Of a DNA stretch of 64,000 bases, positions 7,719 to 16,431 are shown piece after piece. The notes under the pieces were generated by a model. The model was not told where the DNA came from and made no database searches. It saw nothing but the letters and a program-made list of their open reading frames with translations. Made by a program: the position numbers and the translations under genes. Origin of the DNA: Methanolinea sp. Its GTDB lineage: Archaea; Halobacteriota; Methanomicrobia; Methanomicrobiales; Methanospirillaceae. How positions within the stretch are numbered: position 1 is the first letter of the stretch; each line of letters starts with the position of its first letter. The stretch spans positions 62,001 through 126,000 of the forward strand of contig JADFDO010000007.1 of assembly GCA_018262855.1 (NCBI GenBank). Reading direction: 5' to 3'.

Positions 7719-8879
7719 CTAATTCGCGGATTCCCTGCCTTCCGCGCGGTGCAGCACGAATCCACGGACAAGCGAGAGCCGGTCCAGGACCCGCTTCCTG
7801 GCATCCTCCATCGTCTGCCGTCGAACAACCTTACCATCCCTGATTGCAGGCTGGATGAGCGGGCAAGCCCCGGACGGTCCTGCCATCTCTCCAGGAAGGG
7901 TGGCATGCTGCCCGCCCGGGGATTCCCAGACCTGTTTGATCCCGCTCCGTTTTCCCCTTTTCGCACATTTTTCTCCTTCCTTCTCTACCATGTCAAGGGC
8001 AAAATCGATCACCGGGGCGTTCGCAATCGCACCGCCCACTCCGAACGAATCAACGATATCACGATACCGGGCAACATCGTCGATGGTCACCCCTCCCGAG
8101 AGGAAGATCTTCACGTCGCAGTGCCCGGCAGCATCCAGCTCCCACCGCACTTCTTCCAGGATCGCCCTCATGTCACCCCGCCGTGAACGCGGGGTGTCGA
8201 GCCTGACCCCGGAAGCGCCACAGCGGGCTCCGGTGAGGGATTCGCGCTTCTCATCGCAATAGGTGTCACAGAGCATGATCCGGGGGATCTCTGGCGGTGA
8301 GAACCGGTCGAAGGCAAGGAATGCCTCCCCCGGCGAGGAATAACACATCACAAACGCGTGGGGCATGGTGCCGGCAAGGGGGATTCCTTCAGGAGCACAG
8401 GTATTGCTCGCCCCGTCAGCCCCCCCTATCCAGGCGGAGCGCTCGATCATCTGGGCAATCGCTGGATGCTGACGCCGCGACCCGAACGAGAAGACCGACC
8501 TGTCCCCGGCAAGGGCTTTTATGCCCGCAGTCGCGGTGGCAATACCCGATGCATGGCACAGGAAGCCGAGGATGGACGTCTCATACTGTGCGAAATCGCG
8601 GTACCTGCCCCTGATTCGCAGTACCGGTTCGCGGGGAAAGAAGAGCGATCCTTCCGGCATGGCATCCAGGTCGACGGGAACTCCTTCAAGGAGGGAGATC
8701 ACGTCCTCCATCCCGCAGAGTATCCCGAACCCTCCCGGCAGGGAAGACGCCGTGCATTCCATGGTAACCAATGGGTTTATTCCCGATTTCTCCAGGACTG
8801 CCTTACTCCTGATAAAATAGATATCAGTGCATTCCCCGTTTCTTATCCGGTCCTCGCCAACAATTGCGAACCTGCCCAT
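7719..8879 (-). CDS. pncB: Nicotinate phosphoribosyltransferase
   Basis: Converts nicotinate and PRPP to nicotinate mononucleotide in NAD salvage. The 386-residue protein belongs to the shorter archaeal type with the quinolinate-PRTase-like barrel. Motifs: GECTDIYFIRS near the N-terminus, FSFGSRRQHPAIAQMIERSAWIGGADGASN with the catalytic-region basic residues, and KIFLSGGVTIDDVARYRD with the phosphate-binding Gly loop. The frame extends 15 residues upstream, but the ATG at 8879 (MGRFAIVGEDRIRNG) better matches the family N-terminus. It is divergent from the phosphorylase gene at 9016. An acidic or basic-rich tail after residue 300 carries CxH-type residues of uncertain role. Confidence 0.9.
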   Translation of the reverse strand: MGRFAIVGEDRIRNGECTDIYFIRSKAVLEKSGINPLVTMECTASSLPGGFGILCGMEDVISLLEGVPVDLDAMPEGSLFFPREPVLRIRGRYRDFAQYETSILGFLCHASGIATATAGIKALAGDRSVFSFGSRRQHPAIAQMIERSAWIGGADGASNTCAPEGIPLAGTMPHAFVMCYSSPGEAFLAFDRFSPPEIPRIMLCDTYCDEKRESLTGARCGASGVRLDTPRSRRGDMRAILEEVRWELDAAGHCDVKIFLSGGVTIDDVARYRDIVDSFGVGGAIANAPVIDFALDMVEKEGEKCAKRGKRSGIKQVWESPGGQHATLPGEMAGPSGACPLIQPAIRDGKVVRRQTMEDARKRVLDRLSLVRGFVLHRAEGRESAN

Positions 8880-9015
8880 GCGAGTAGGATGGGGGCGCCA
8901 GGGTGATACAGGTATTGAATGCAATCCGGGCCATCCACCGAAAATCAGAACATGGCTCCACTCGAATACTACCTGCAGGCATTATGGCGAGAATCATGCC
9001 CGTGGATGGGTGCAT

Positions 9016-9687
9016 ATGCTGGGGATAATCGGGGGCACAAGCCTCCTTTTTGCGGAGCTTCCCGCACTCGAGAAGCGGATTGTCCACACCCCGTACGGGA
9101 ACAGCGAGGTGCTGGTCGGAGAGATTGCGATTCTCCTCCGTCACCAGCATTCAACTCCCCCTCACAAGATCAATTACAGGTCCCACCTTTCCGCCCTGGC
9201 ACTCCTTGGCGTGGACCGCCTGGTCGGATTTGCGTCGTCGGGGTCGCTTAAAAAGGAGATCACCCCGGGTTCCATGGTAATCCCAACCGATTACTTCTCC
9301 AGCACCACCATCCCGTCGATCCACGACCATGCCATCTGCCATGTGCATCCCGGATTCTCGGAGGAACTCTCAAAAAGGCTCAAGGCACTCGTCCCGGAGG
9401 CAATCCTCGGCGGGACCTATATCCAGACGAGAGGGCCGCGAATCGAGACCATCGCTGAGGTGAGAACCCTTGCTCGTTCGGGTGATATTGTCGGGATGAC
9501 GCTTGCGAGCGAGGCGACCCTGGCAGTGGAGCTCGGGATGGAGGTTGCTGCGCTCTGCACCATCGACAACTATGCGAACGGCCTCTCCGACGAACTGCTC
9601 ACCTACGAGCACATCGTCGAATCGGCTGCCCGTTACAAGGAGAGGACTGAAGAGATAGTATCCCGGATCGTGAAGGGGCTCTCGTAG
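9016..9687 (+). CDS. MTA/methylthioinosine phosphorylase family protein
   Basis: A purine nucleoside phosphorylase of the MTAP family, 223 residues, slightly short for the family. Motifs: GIIGGTSLL (phosphate-binding N-terminus), HQHSTPPHKINYRSHLSAL, GTYIQTRGPRIETIAEVR and GMTLASEATLAVELGMEVAALCTIDNYANG, with the substrate-binding Met-Thr and Asp regions. Because it is followed 12 bases later by a 5'-deoxyadenosine/MTA deaminase gene, the natural substrate may be 5'-methylthioinosine, as known for the methanogen route, rather than MTA itself; that is inference. An in-frame GTG two codons upstream is an alternative start. Confidence 0.88.
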   Translation: MLGIIGGTSLLFAELPALEKRIVHTPYGNSEVLVGEIAILLRHQHSTPPHKINYRSHLSALALLGVDRLVGFASSGSLKKEITPGSMVIPTDYFSSTTIPSIHDHAICHVHPGFSEELSKRLKALVPEAILGGTYIQTRGPRIETIAEVRTLARSGDIVGMTLASEATLAVELGMEVAALCTIDNYANGLSDELLTYEHIVESAARYKERTEEIVSRIVKGLS

Positions 9688-9699
9688 GGGACATACCAC

Positions 9700-11016
9700 A
9701 TGAAAGAGAAGAACGCATCAAAGGATACGCTCCTCATCAAGAATGTACTTGTTGAGGGGAAAACGACCGACATCTACGTCGATGAGACAGGAACCATCGC
9801 GGAAATCGGGGAGGCTATATCCCGCTCCCGCCGTAAAGAGGCAGACATTACAATCGACGGAAATGGCGACCTTGCGCTGCCCGGCATGGTGAACACCCAC
9901 ACCCATGCCGCAATGACCCTTCTCCGGGGATATGCCGACGATATGCCCCTCCAGGCATGGCTCTCGGAGAAGATCTGGCCTCTCGAAGCCCACCTTACCG
10001 GGGACGATGTCTACTGGGGAACGAAACTAGCCTGCCTTGAGATGATAAAGTCGGGGACCGTCGCGTTCAACGATATGTACTTCTTCATGGAGGACGCTGC
10101 CCGGGCAGTGGATGAGATGGGTCTCTGTGCAATGCTCTCGTACGGGTTTATCGACCTTTTCTCCGAAGAAAAGAGGGAAGCGGAATGCAGGGCGACCGAA
10201 CGCCTTGTGAAAGCCCTTTCTGGCATGCGGAATCCCCGAATCAAAGCTGCCGTCGGACCACACGCCGTGTATACTGTATCTCCTGAAGGACTCAGGTGGC
10301 TCGCGGAATTTTCAGAGAACGAGGAGATTGGGATCCACATACATCTGAGCGAGACGGAGAAAGAAGTCACTGACTCAGTCTCCCAGTGGAAAAAGAAGCC
10401 GGTCGCGATCCTCGATGAATGCGGGATTTTAACCCCCCGGACCGTCGCGGCCCATTGCTGCTGGCTTGACAGGGCAGAGTGCCAGATCCTTGCAAAGAAG
10501 GGTGTCCATGTGTCTCACAATCCGGCAAGCAACATGAAGCTCGCTACCGGCCGGGCCATGCCCTACCACTGGCTCAAGGAGGCCGGGGTATCAGTCACAC
10601 TCGGGACCGATGGCTGCGCATCCAATAACAACCTCGATCTCTTCGAGGAGATGAAAACGGCCGCACTCCTCCAGAAGCATGCCTGGAATTCCCAGACCCT
10701 GCTCCCTGCAGAAGAGGCGCTCGCGATGGCGACCGCCGCTGGTGCAAGGGCGCTCGGGTTCGGTACGGGAACCCTTGCCGTGGGAGAGCCTGCACACATC
10801 ATCCTGGTCGACTCCCGGGCCGTGTGCAACACTCCTCTCCACAACCCCGCCTCTAACCTTGTCTATTCCTGCCAGGGGAGTGCCGTCAAGACCACGATAG
10901 TCCAGGGCAGGGTATTGATGAGAGACCGGGTTGTTCCAGGCGAGGAGGAAATTCTCAAGGGGGCAACCCGTGCTGCTACAAATCTCGTGAAGAGGGCAAG
11001 GGACAACACAGGATAA
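9700..11016 (+). CDS. dadD: 5'-deoxyadenosine / MTA / SAH deaminase
   Basis: A 438-residue amidohydrolase that deaminates the adenine ring of 5'-deoxyadenosine (a radical-SAM by-product), methylthioadenosine and S-adenosylhomocysteine. Metal ligands are visible: NTHTHA (His 67, 69), HIHLSE (His 213, 215; Glu 218), AAHCCWLD (His 252) and LGTDGCASNN (Asp 304). The length matches the family. It follows the phosphorylase gene at 12 bases, so the pair likely form one salvage route: deaminate, then phosphorolyse. A chlorohydrolase-type assignment is excluded by the SNNNLDLFEEMKTAALLQK region typical of MTA/SAH deaminases. Confidence 0.92.
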   Translation: MKEKNASKDTLLIKNVLVEGKTTDIYVDETGTIAEIGEAISRSRRKEADITIDGNGDLALPGMVNTHTHAAMTLLRGYADDMPLQAWLSEKIWPLEAHLTGDDVYWGTKLACLEMIKSGTVAFNDMYFFMEDAARAVDEMGLCAMLSYGFIDLFSEEKREAECRATERLVKALSGMRNPRIKAAVGPHAVYTVSPEGLRWLAEFSENEEIGIHIHLSETEKEVTDSVSQWKKKPVAILDECGILTPRTVAAHCCWLDRAECQILAKKGVHVSHNPASNMKLATGRAMPYHWLKEAGVSVTLGTDGCASNNNLDLFEEMKTAALLQKHAWNSQTLLPAEEALAMATAAGARALGFGTGTLAVGEPAHIILVDSRAVCNTPLHNPASNLVYSCQGSAVKTTIVQGRVLMRDRVVPGEEEILKGATRAATNLVKRARDNTG

Positions 11017-11630
11017 TTGAGTTGTCCGTTCTGTAAGATACAACAAGAACGATCCTATCACGGGATGATTCTTGTGGGGCATTTGTCAATAGTTGCCTCA
11101 CGTAAACCTGTTTCCGGAGTATCGCATATCAGGGGGAGGTACGAAGGGGGATTCTCCCCCTCCGGTCATAAATACCTTTGAACTCTTTTTCGGACTTTAC
11201 CCCCCCTCCTCACACGACGACGCTCCTGGGGCTGGCGCCCGCAAATTTGCTGACACCCCAAAACGCGAAAAGGCTAGTGCTGGAATGTTCCGTTGATCCT
11301 AACTCCACGCAACCCTGCACACAGGCTATCGCATATCAGGGGGAGGTCCGGAGGGGGATTCTCCCCCTCTGATCACAGGTAAAACCGCACTCATCACGTA
11401 ATGACGCTCTTGGGGCTCCGCCCTGCCGCTGTGGCATCCTCTTAACAGGATAAGCCCAGTGCTGGGAAGTTGTATTGGATTCTGGTGTGTCTTCATACAA
11501 CCCTTCCCATGGGGTATCGCATATCTGGGGGAGGTCCGGGGGGATTCTCCCCCTCCGGTCACAGGTAAAACCGCACTCATGACGTGTTACCGCAAATCAG
11601 GGGAAAGGCGACGCCCCCGCATCGCCCCTC
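11017..11630. repeat. Intergenic region with three imperfect tandem repeats (about 190-207 bp)
   Basis: No gene is supported here. Three copies begin with TATCGCATATC(A/T)GGGGGAGGT at 11120, 11327 and 11515. Each contains a hairpin of the type GGGGGA-TTC-TCCCCC followed by TC(C/T)GGTCA-like sequence. Copies two and three share a longer stretch (ACAGGTAAAACCGCACTCAT), and copies one and two share a GCT(C/G)GGGGCT...GTGCTGG(A/G)A region. Short reading frames in it are not conserved between copies. The block separates the convergent dadD and acyl-CoA synthetase genes and may contain their terminators. Confidence 0.75.
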
Positions 11631-13367
11631 TCATGCCGTCTCGATCTTTGAGGCTTCCTCGAGCCCGAGCGTCTTTATGGATGCCTCTCGCATCTTGAAT
11701 TTCTGGATCTTTCCCGAGATGCTCATCGGGAACTCTGACACGAACATGACATATCTCGGGATCTTGTAATGGGCGATCTTTCCGCGGCAGAACTCCTTGA
11801 CCTCGTCCTCCGTGAGGGTCTGCCCGTTCTCCACTTTTACCCAGGCGCAGAGCTCTTCCCCGTACTTGATATCCGGAACCCCTACGACATACACATCGGC
11901 AATCTTCGAGTGATGGTGAAGGAACTCCTCGATCTCCCTCGGGTAGATGTTCTCCCCTCCGCGAATGACCATATCCTTCAACCGACCCACGATCTTCACA
12001 TACCCTTCCTCGTCAATGGTGCCGAGATCCCCGGTATGGTTCCAGTGATTCTCGTCGAGCGTGGCATGCGTGGCGCTGGGATTATGGTAATAGCATTTCA
12101 TGACGCAGTATCCCCTGGCGCAGATCTCGCCTATCTCGCCACAGGGCACGATCTTTCCGCTCTTGGGATCGATGATCTTGATCTCGGTGTGAGGGAACAC
12201 CCGTCCCACTGTAGTTACACGTCGCTCGAGCGGATCCCTGGTGGTGGTCATGGTGACCCCGGGAGCAGTCTCGGTCTGGCCGTAGACAATGACGATCTCG
12301 GACATGTTCATCTTCCGGTTGACCTCTTTCATCACCTCGACCGGACATGGAGATCCTGCCATGATCCCGGTCCGGAGGGTCTTCATCGAGTACTTCGAAA
12401 AATCAGGATGGCTGAGTTCTGCGATGAACATGGTGGGGACGCCGTGCAGGGCAGTACATCGCTCCTCCTGGACCGTTTTCAACACGTCTTCCGCATTAAA
12501 GGTCGGTGAAGGGAGGACCATGGTGCTGCCATGGGTCATGCAGGCCATGTTTGAGAGCACCATCCCGAAGCAGTGGTAGAACGGGACCGGGATGCAGAGG
12601 CGGTCCTTTTCCGTGAAGTTCATTCCTTCGCCGATAATATACCCGTTGTTGAGAATGCTGTGGTGAGAGAGGACGACCCCCTTGGGAAACCCTGTCGTCC
12701 CACTGGTGTACATGATGTTGATGGGATCGTCAAAATCAAGGGACTCCTCCCGTGCCACGAGCTCGTCCATGCTCACTTCGCGTCCTCTTTCTATAATCTC
12801 GGACCACCTGAACATACCGGGGTGACGTTCCTCCCCCATGAAGATGGCATTCTTGAGGAACGGAAATTTATCGCATTCATGGTGCCCGGGGCGCGAGGTG
12901 CTGACTTCCGGACATGCTTCGCGGAACATGCCGATGTAATCGGAGGTCTTGAACGATCCCTGGACGATGATGGTCTGGACCTCTGCCTGCTTCAATACAT
13001 ACTCGAGCTCGTAGGTGCGGTAGGCCGGGTTGATATTCACCATGATGGCTCCAATCTTGGCAGTGGCGCACTGAGTCAGCACCCATTCAGCGTGGTTCAT
13101 CGCCCAGATTCCAACCCTATCGCCCTTCTCCACACCGATTGCCATCAGTCCCCTCGCAAGGTCGTTCACCCTGTCGAGAAATTCCCCATAGGTATAGCGG
13201 ATCCCCTGGTGCACCGAGACCAGCGCCTCTGATGTGGGATACGTACGGGCAATCGTGTTCAGCATCTCGCCAATAGTATTCCCGAGAAGAGGGAAAGAAG
13301 AGGTCCCGCAATCGTAGCTGCCTGCATCCATCCCATCCACGTGGATCACAAAGTCATATATCCCCAC
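11631..13367 (-). CDS. AMP-dependent acyl-CoA synthetase (fatty/medium-chain type)
   Basis: A 578-residue ANL-superfamily enzyme that would activate a carboxylic acid as acyl-AMP and pass it to CoA. Motifs: [11 protein letters not shown] (residues 220-230), VYGQTE (361-366), [33 protein letters not shown] in the hinge region, and [12 protein letters not shown] with the C-terminal catalytic Lys. The sequence resembles FadD-like and AcsF-like medium-chain enzymes more than acetyl-CoA synthetase. The substrate cannot be read from sequence; branched or aromatic acids are possible in methanogens. It is monocistronic, convergent with dadD across the repeat block. Confidence 0.92.
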   Translation of the reverse strand: MGIYDFVIHVDGMDAGSYDCGTSSFPLLGNTIGEMLNTIARTYPTSEALVSVHQGIRYTYGEFLDRVNDLARGLMAIGVEKGDRVGIWAMNHAEWVLTQCATAKIGAIMVNINPAYRTYELEYVLKQAEVQTIIVQGSFKTSDYIGMFREACPEVSTSRPGHHECDKFPFLKNAIFMGEERHPGMFRWSEIIERGREVSMDELVAREESLDFDDPINIMYTSGTTGFPKGVVLSHHSILNNGYIIGEGMNFTEKDRLCIPVPFYHCFGMVLSNMACMTHGSTMVLPSPTFNAEDVLKTVQEERCTALHGVPTMFIAELSHPDFSKYSMKTLRTGIMAGSPCPVEVMKEVNRKMNMSEIVIVYGQTETAPGVTMTTTRDPLERRVTTVGRVFPHTEIKIIDPKSGKIVPCGEIGEICARGYCVMKCYYHNPSATHATLDENHWNHTGDLGTIDEEGYVKIVGRLKDMVIRGGENIYPREIEEFLHHHSKIADVYVVGVPDIKYGEELCAWVKVENGQTLTEDEVKEFCRGKIAHYKIPRYVMFVSEFPMSISGKIQKFKMREASIKTLGLEEASKIETA

Positions 13368-13436
13368 CGGAATATTTCCAGATGGATCGCCCCAGCATAA
13401 CCATTAAATCGGCACAAAGCGACCTTGTAGAGTCGC

Positions 13437-13594
13437 GGGGTCGTGGCCTAGTCCGGAATGGCGACGGGCTCCAGCGGTCTTTCGCGTCGTGTGAATGATG
13501 AACAATGGGTCTCCTGATCTGATGATGATCCGTTGGAGCACTGACGCATGTCGGAGAGACCCGTCGATCGTGAGTTCAAATCTCACCGACCCCA
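13437..13594 (+). tRNA. tRNA-Trp (anticodon CCA) with 84-nt intron
   Basis: The acceptor GGGGTCG (13437-13443) pairs with CGACCCC (13587-13593). The anticodon stem ACGGG pairs with CCCGT across the intron, and the T arm GTGAG-TTCAAAT-CTCAC is perfect. The loop reads C-T-CCA-G37, then an intron at 13475-13558, then A38. Insertion after position 37 is the canonical archaeal intron site. The identity Trp follows from anticodon CCA (13471-13473). A TTAAAT element near 13403 is a plausible promoter TATA. Confidence 0.95.
13475..13558 (+). ncRNA. Box C/D guide RNA within the tRNA-Trp intron
   Basis: Box C ATGATGA (13495-13501), box D' CTGA (13514-13517), a C' TGATGA (from 13520) and box D CTGA (13541-13544) are all present and correctly ordered. 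The guide before D (TTGGAGCA) pairs with GCTCCA of the tRNA anticodon loop so that the fifth base upstream of D faces C34. The guide before D' (GGGTCTC) pairs with GAGACCC-type sequence across positions 35-41 so that its fifth base faces C39. Known euryarchaeal tRNA-Trp introns guide 2'-O-methylation at 34 and 39; this copy keeps both. Confidence 0.9.
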
Positions 13595-13669
13595 CATTTT
13601 CTGAGAGAACATTTCGGATCTTTTCGGCCGCATGGCCTTTTGTGATCAGGAGTCAATACACTCCATGGC

Positions 13670-14461
13670 ATGAGTGCGGAAATCCACATCGTCGATTCCT
13701 TTACATCAACACCCTTCTGTGGCAACCCTGCAGCGGTCTGCATCACCGATGAAGAGAAGGAGAGCACCTGGATGCAGAGCGTTGCCGCCGAGATGAACCA
13801 TTCCGAGACCGCCTTCCTCCACAGACTCGAGGAGGGGTGGAGCCTGCGCTGGTTTACACCCGAGGCCGAGATTGACCTGTGCGGTCATGCGACACTTGCT
13901 GCGGCATTTGTCATATGGAGCACGGGGAAGGAGGATGAGGGCTCCATGATCCGGTTCCGGACACGGTCAGGTATCCTGACAGCCGCCAGGGATTCATCGG
14001 GAATCGCGCTTGATTTTCCTGCGGTCCCGGTGACAGTGTGCGACCCGCCAGGCGGGATCGAGGCTGCCTTCAGATGTCCCGTGGTATTCTCGGGAAGGAC
14101 GAAATTCGATCTCTTCTTCGAACTTGCCTCCGCAACAGACGTATGCACCCTTGACCCTGACATGGGATCACTTGCAGCGCTTCCTGCGAGAGGGATTATC
14201 GTGACTGCTCGATCAGATATGCCGGCATACGACTTCGTATCCCGGTTCTTCGCACCTTCAGTCGGAATCCCTGAAGACCCGGTGACAGGATCAGCCCACT
14301 GTTCCCTCGGCCCCTTCTGGGGAGAGCGGCTTGGAAAGGACAGCCTTGCCGGGTTCCAGTGCTCGCAACGTGGCGGTGCTGTCAGGATGAAACTGAAAGG
14401 GGACAGGGTCATCCTGACCGGAAACGCGGTGCCAATCCTTTCAGGCCGCCTTCTGGCCTGA
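13670..14461 (+). CDS. PhzF-family isomerase-like protein
   Basis: A 263-residue member of the PhzF/diaminopimelate-epimerase-like superfamily. Motifs: IVDSFTSTPFCGNPAAVC at the N-terminus, AAEMNHSETAFL with the family's conserved Glu, RWFTPEAEIDLCGHATLAAAF, and the C-terminal FFAPSVGIPEDPVTGSAHCSLGPFWGERLGK. The family folds as two similar barrels with the active site between them. The only well-known reaction is in phenazine synthesis; here no phenazine genes are present, so the substrate is unknown. It stands alone between tRNA-Trp and fae-hps. Confidence 0.92.
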   Translation: MSAEIHIVDSFTSTPFCGNPAAVCITDEEKESTWMQSVAAEMNHSETAFLHRLEEGWSLRWFTPEAEIDLCGHATLAAAFVIWSTGKEDEGSMIRFRTRSGILTAARDSSGIALDFPAVPVTVCDPPGGIEAAFRCPVVFSGRTKFDLFFELASATDVCTLDPDMGSLAALPARGIIVTARSDMPAYDFVSRFFAPSVGIPEDPVTGSAHCSLGPFWGERLGKDSLAGFQCSQRGGAVRMKLKGDRVILTGNAVPILSGRLLA

Positions 14462-14531
14462 TGAACCCCGGATTTCTCATATCTTTATCATATATTCCGG
14501 TGAAATTTATACAGGGAGAACGAGTCTTTTT

Positions 14532-15713
14532 ATGTATCTGATAGGTGAAGCACTGGTGGGTGACGGGCCTGAACTGGCCCATGTAGACCTGGTTCTGGGA
14601 GACAAGGAGGGCCCCGTGGGAGCCGCGTTTGCACACGCCCTTTCCCAGCTCTCTGCCGGGCACACCCCACTCCTGGCGGTTGTCCGGCCAAACCTCCTTA
14701 CCAAGCCGGCTACGCTGGTCATCCCCAAGGTAACCCTGCGCAAGGGGGCGCAGATCCAGGAGATGTTCGGCCCGGTGCAGGCAGCGGTCGCAAAGGCCGT
14801 TGCGGACTGCGTGGAGGAGGGGCTCTTTGGCACGCAGGATCTCGAATCGCTGGTCATCCTGGCAAGCATCTACCTCGATCCGGCAGCCGCCGATTACAAC
14901 AGGATATACCGCTATAACTACGGGGCAACGAAACTGGCGCTCTCAAGGGCCATGGAGAAGTTCCCCGACCGGAAGACCCTCCTGTACGAGAAGGACAGGG
15001 CCGCCCATGCTGTCATGGGCTTCAAGGTGCAGCGCCTCTGGGATCCCCCCTACCTCCAGGTGGCACTCGATCTCGTCGAGATGCAGAAAGTGCACTCCGT
15101 GCTTGCCGAGCTGCCCAAAAACGATCACCTGATCATCGAGGCCGGGACCCCTCTCATCAAGCGTTTCGGCCTCTCGATCATCTCCGAGATCAGGAAGATC
15201 CGTCCCAATGCCTTCATCATCGCCGACATGAAGATCCTCGACACAGGGAACCTCGAAGCGAGGATGGCGGCAGATGCGTCTGCCGATGCGGTCGTAATCT
15301 CGGGTCTGGCGCCCCAACCAACCCTCGAGAAAGCAATTGCTGAGGCAAGGAAGACCGGCATCTATTCCGTGATCGATATGCTCAACGTTGCCGAACCCCT
15401 GAAGGTGTTAAAAAGCCTCAAGGTCAAACCCGATGTCGTCGAGCTGCACAGGGCGATCGATGCGGAGAGCACCGCCCATGCCTGGGGCGATATCCCCGCG
15501 ATGAAGAAGGCAGCGGGCGGAAAACTCCTTGTGGCAACGGCCGGTGGCATCCGGGTCGACGGTGTGAAAAAGGCGCTTGCATCCGGTGCTGATATCATCG
15601 TGGTTGGGAGAGCAATCACTGCCAGCAAGGATGTCCACACCGCTGCCGATCTCTTCCTTGAGCAGATGAACAAGGAAGAGATCGACCAGTTCCGGGTGAT
15701 GACAGACTTTTAA
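14532..15713 (+). CDS. fae-hps: Bifunctional formaldehyde-activating enzyme / 3-hexulose-6-phosphate synthase
   Basis: A 393-residue fusion. Residues 1 to about 165 are Fae, which condenses formaldehyde with tetrahydromethanopterin; the catalytic-type His is at position 17 (PELAHVDL). Residues from about 170 on are Hps, an orotidine-decarboxylase-fold enzyme that joins formaldehyde and ribulose 5-phosphate, or runs in reverse. Hps motifs: DLVEMQKVHSVLAEL, IIEAGTPLIKRFG, IIADMKILDTG and LLVATAGGIRVDGVKKALASGADIIVVGRAIT. In methanogens lacking the oxidative pentose route the reverse direction supplies ribulose 5-phosphate, with Fae trapping formaldehyde. rpiA at 48 kb would take the product on. 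The start is the first ATG after a short AT-rich leader. Confidence 0.96.
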   Translation: MYLIGEALVGDGPELAHVDLVLGDKEGPVGAAFAHALSQLSAGHTPLLAVVRPNLLTKPATLVIPKVTLRKGAQIQEMFGPVQAAVAKAVADCVEEGLFGTQDLESLVILASIYLDPAAADYNRIYRYNYGATKLALSRAMEKFPDRKTLLYEKDRAAHAVMGFKVQRLWDPPYLQVALDLVEMQKVHSVLAELPKNDHLIIEAGTPLIKRFGLSIISEIRKIRPNAFIIADMKILDTGNLEARMAADASADAVVISGLAPQPTLEKAIAEARKTGIYSVIDMLNVAEPLKVLKSLKVKPDVVELHRAIDAESTAHAWGDIPAMKKAAGGKLLVATAGGIRVDGVKKALASGADIIVVGRAITASKDVHTAADLFLEQMNKEEIDQFRVMTDF

Positions 15714-15846
15714 TCCATTTTTTCAGATATTCAATCCGGAATACCCTGGTTTTCTTTTTTATACGATGTTTATGAACCTGGTATCAACAATGTTGATCCG
15801 ATTGCAGGTTTTTTTCTGCAAAAAGAGGATTCAAAAAAAATTCATC

Positions 15847-16431
15847 CTATTTCTTATTCCAGTAGGTAATCCTCACCTCTGCAACGTCCCTTAAGAAATT
15901 GATATTCTGGATCTCAACGTCGGTCACTGCAAGCCCTGTCCTCTGGCTCAGGTCGGCGATCATCTCGTCGCGTTTCTCCCTCTTGATGAGGTCGATCTTC
16001 TCGTACACCACGTTCATCTGAGACTGTTCACGGTTGAACCCCCATTCCCTGTCAAGGAACCACATAACAGCAAGCACAAGGATATCGACAATCAGAATCC
16101 TGTCGAACTGGCCCGATGTCCAGAATATCGAGTTCAGGATAGGGAGTGCGGCCATGACGAAGAGATACGTCATTTCGCGGATAGGCACGGTCTCTGTCCT
16201 GTAACGGAGTATTGAGAACAGGGCAAAGAGACCGAAGCCCGCCCCGATCGAGATCTCGATGCTGGTGAACAATCCCATGATGAAATAAATCACGGTGTTG
16301 AACGCAAGGAACGTGAATACGTAGTTGTTGCACCGTCCCCTCGGATAATACACGAAGCGGACGATGATGAACGCCGCAAGGAAGTTCAGGATGAATCCTG
16401 CAATAAAGAGGCCGAGATTCCCGGTCAGCAT
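15847..16431 (-). CDS. DUF4956 membrane protein
   Basis: A 194-residue protein with about four membrane helices in the first 130 residues and a soluble C-terminal alpha/beta tail of about 65 residues, the DUF4956 layout. The motif GFGLFALFSILRYRTETVPIREMTYLFVM is the conserved loop of the family. Its start overlaps the end of the VTC gene by seven bases, so it is translated as part of the cotH-VTC-DUF4956 operon. The function is unknown; by association it may anchor, or provide a channel for, the polyphosphate polymerase. The 3' flank has T-rich stretches that may terminate the operon. Confidence 0.9.
   Translation of the reverse strand: MLTGNLGLFIAGFILNFLAAFIIVRFVYYPRGRCNNYVFTFLAFNTVIYFIMGLFTSIEISIGAGFGLFALFSILRYRTETVPIREMTYLFVMAALPILNSIFWTSGQFDRILIVDILVLAVMWFLDREWGFNREQSQMNVVYEKIDLIKREKRDEMIADLSQRTGLAVTDVEIQNINFLRDVAEVRITYWNKK

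Noticed and set aside
11459-11698. Short frames within the 11-kb repeat region
   Set aside because: Frames do not persist between repeat copies and cross the end of the acyl-CoA synthetase.
12573-13232. Plus-strand frame of 219 codons inside the acyl-CoA synthetase
   Set aside because: Antisense shadow of an intact enzyme; no ribosome site or conserved pattern.
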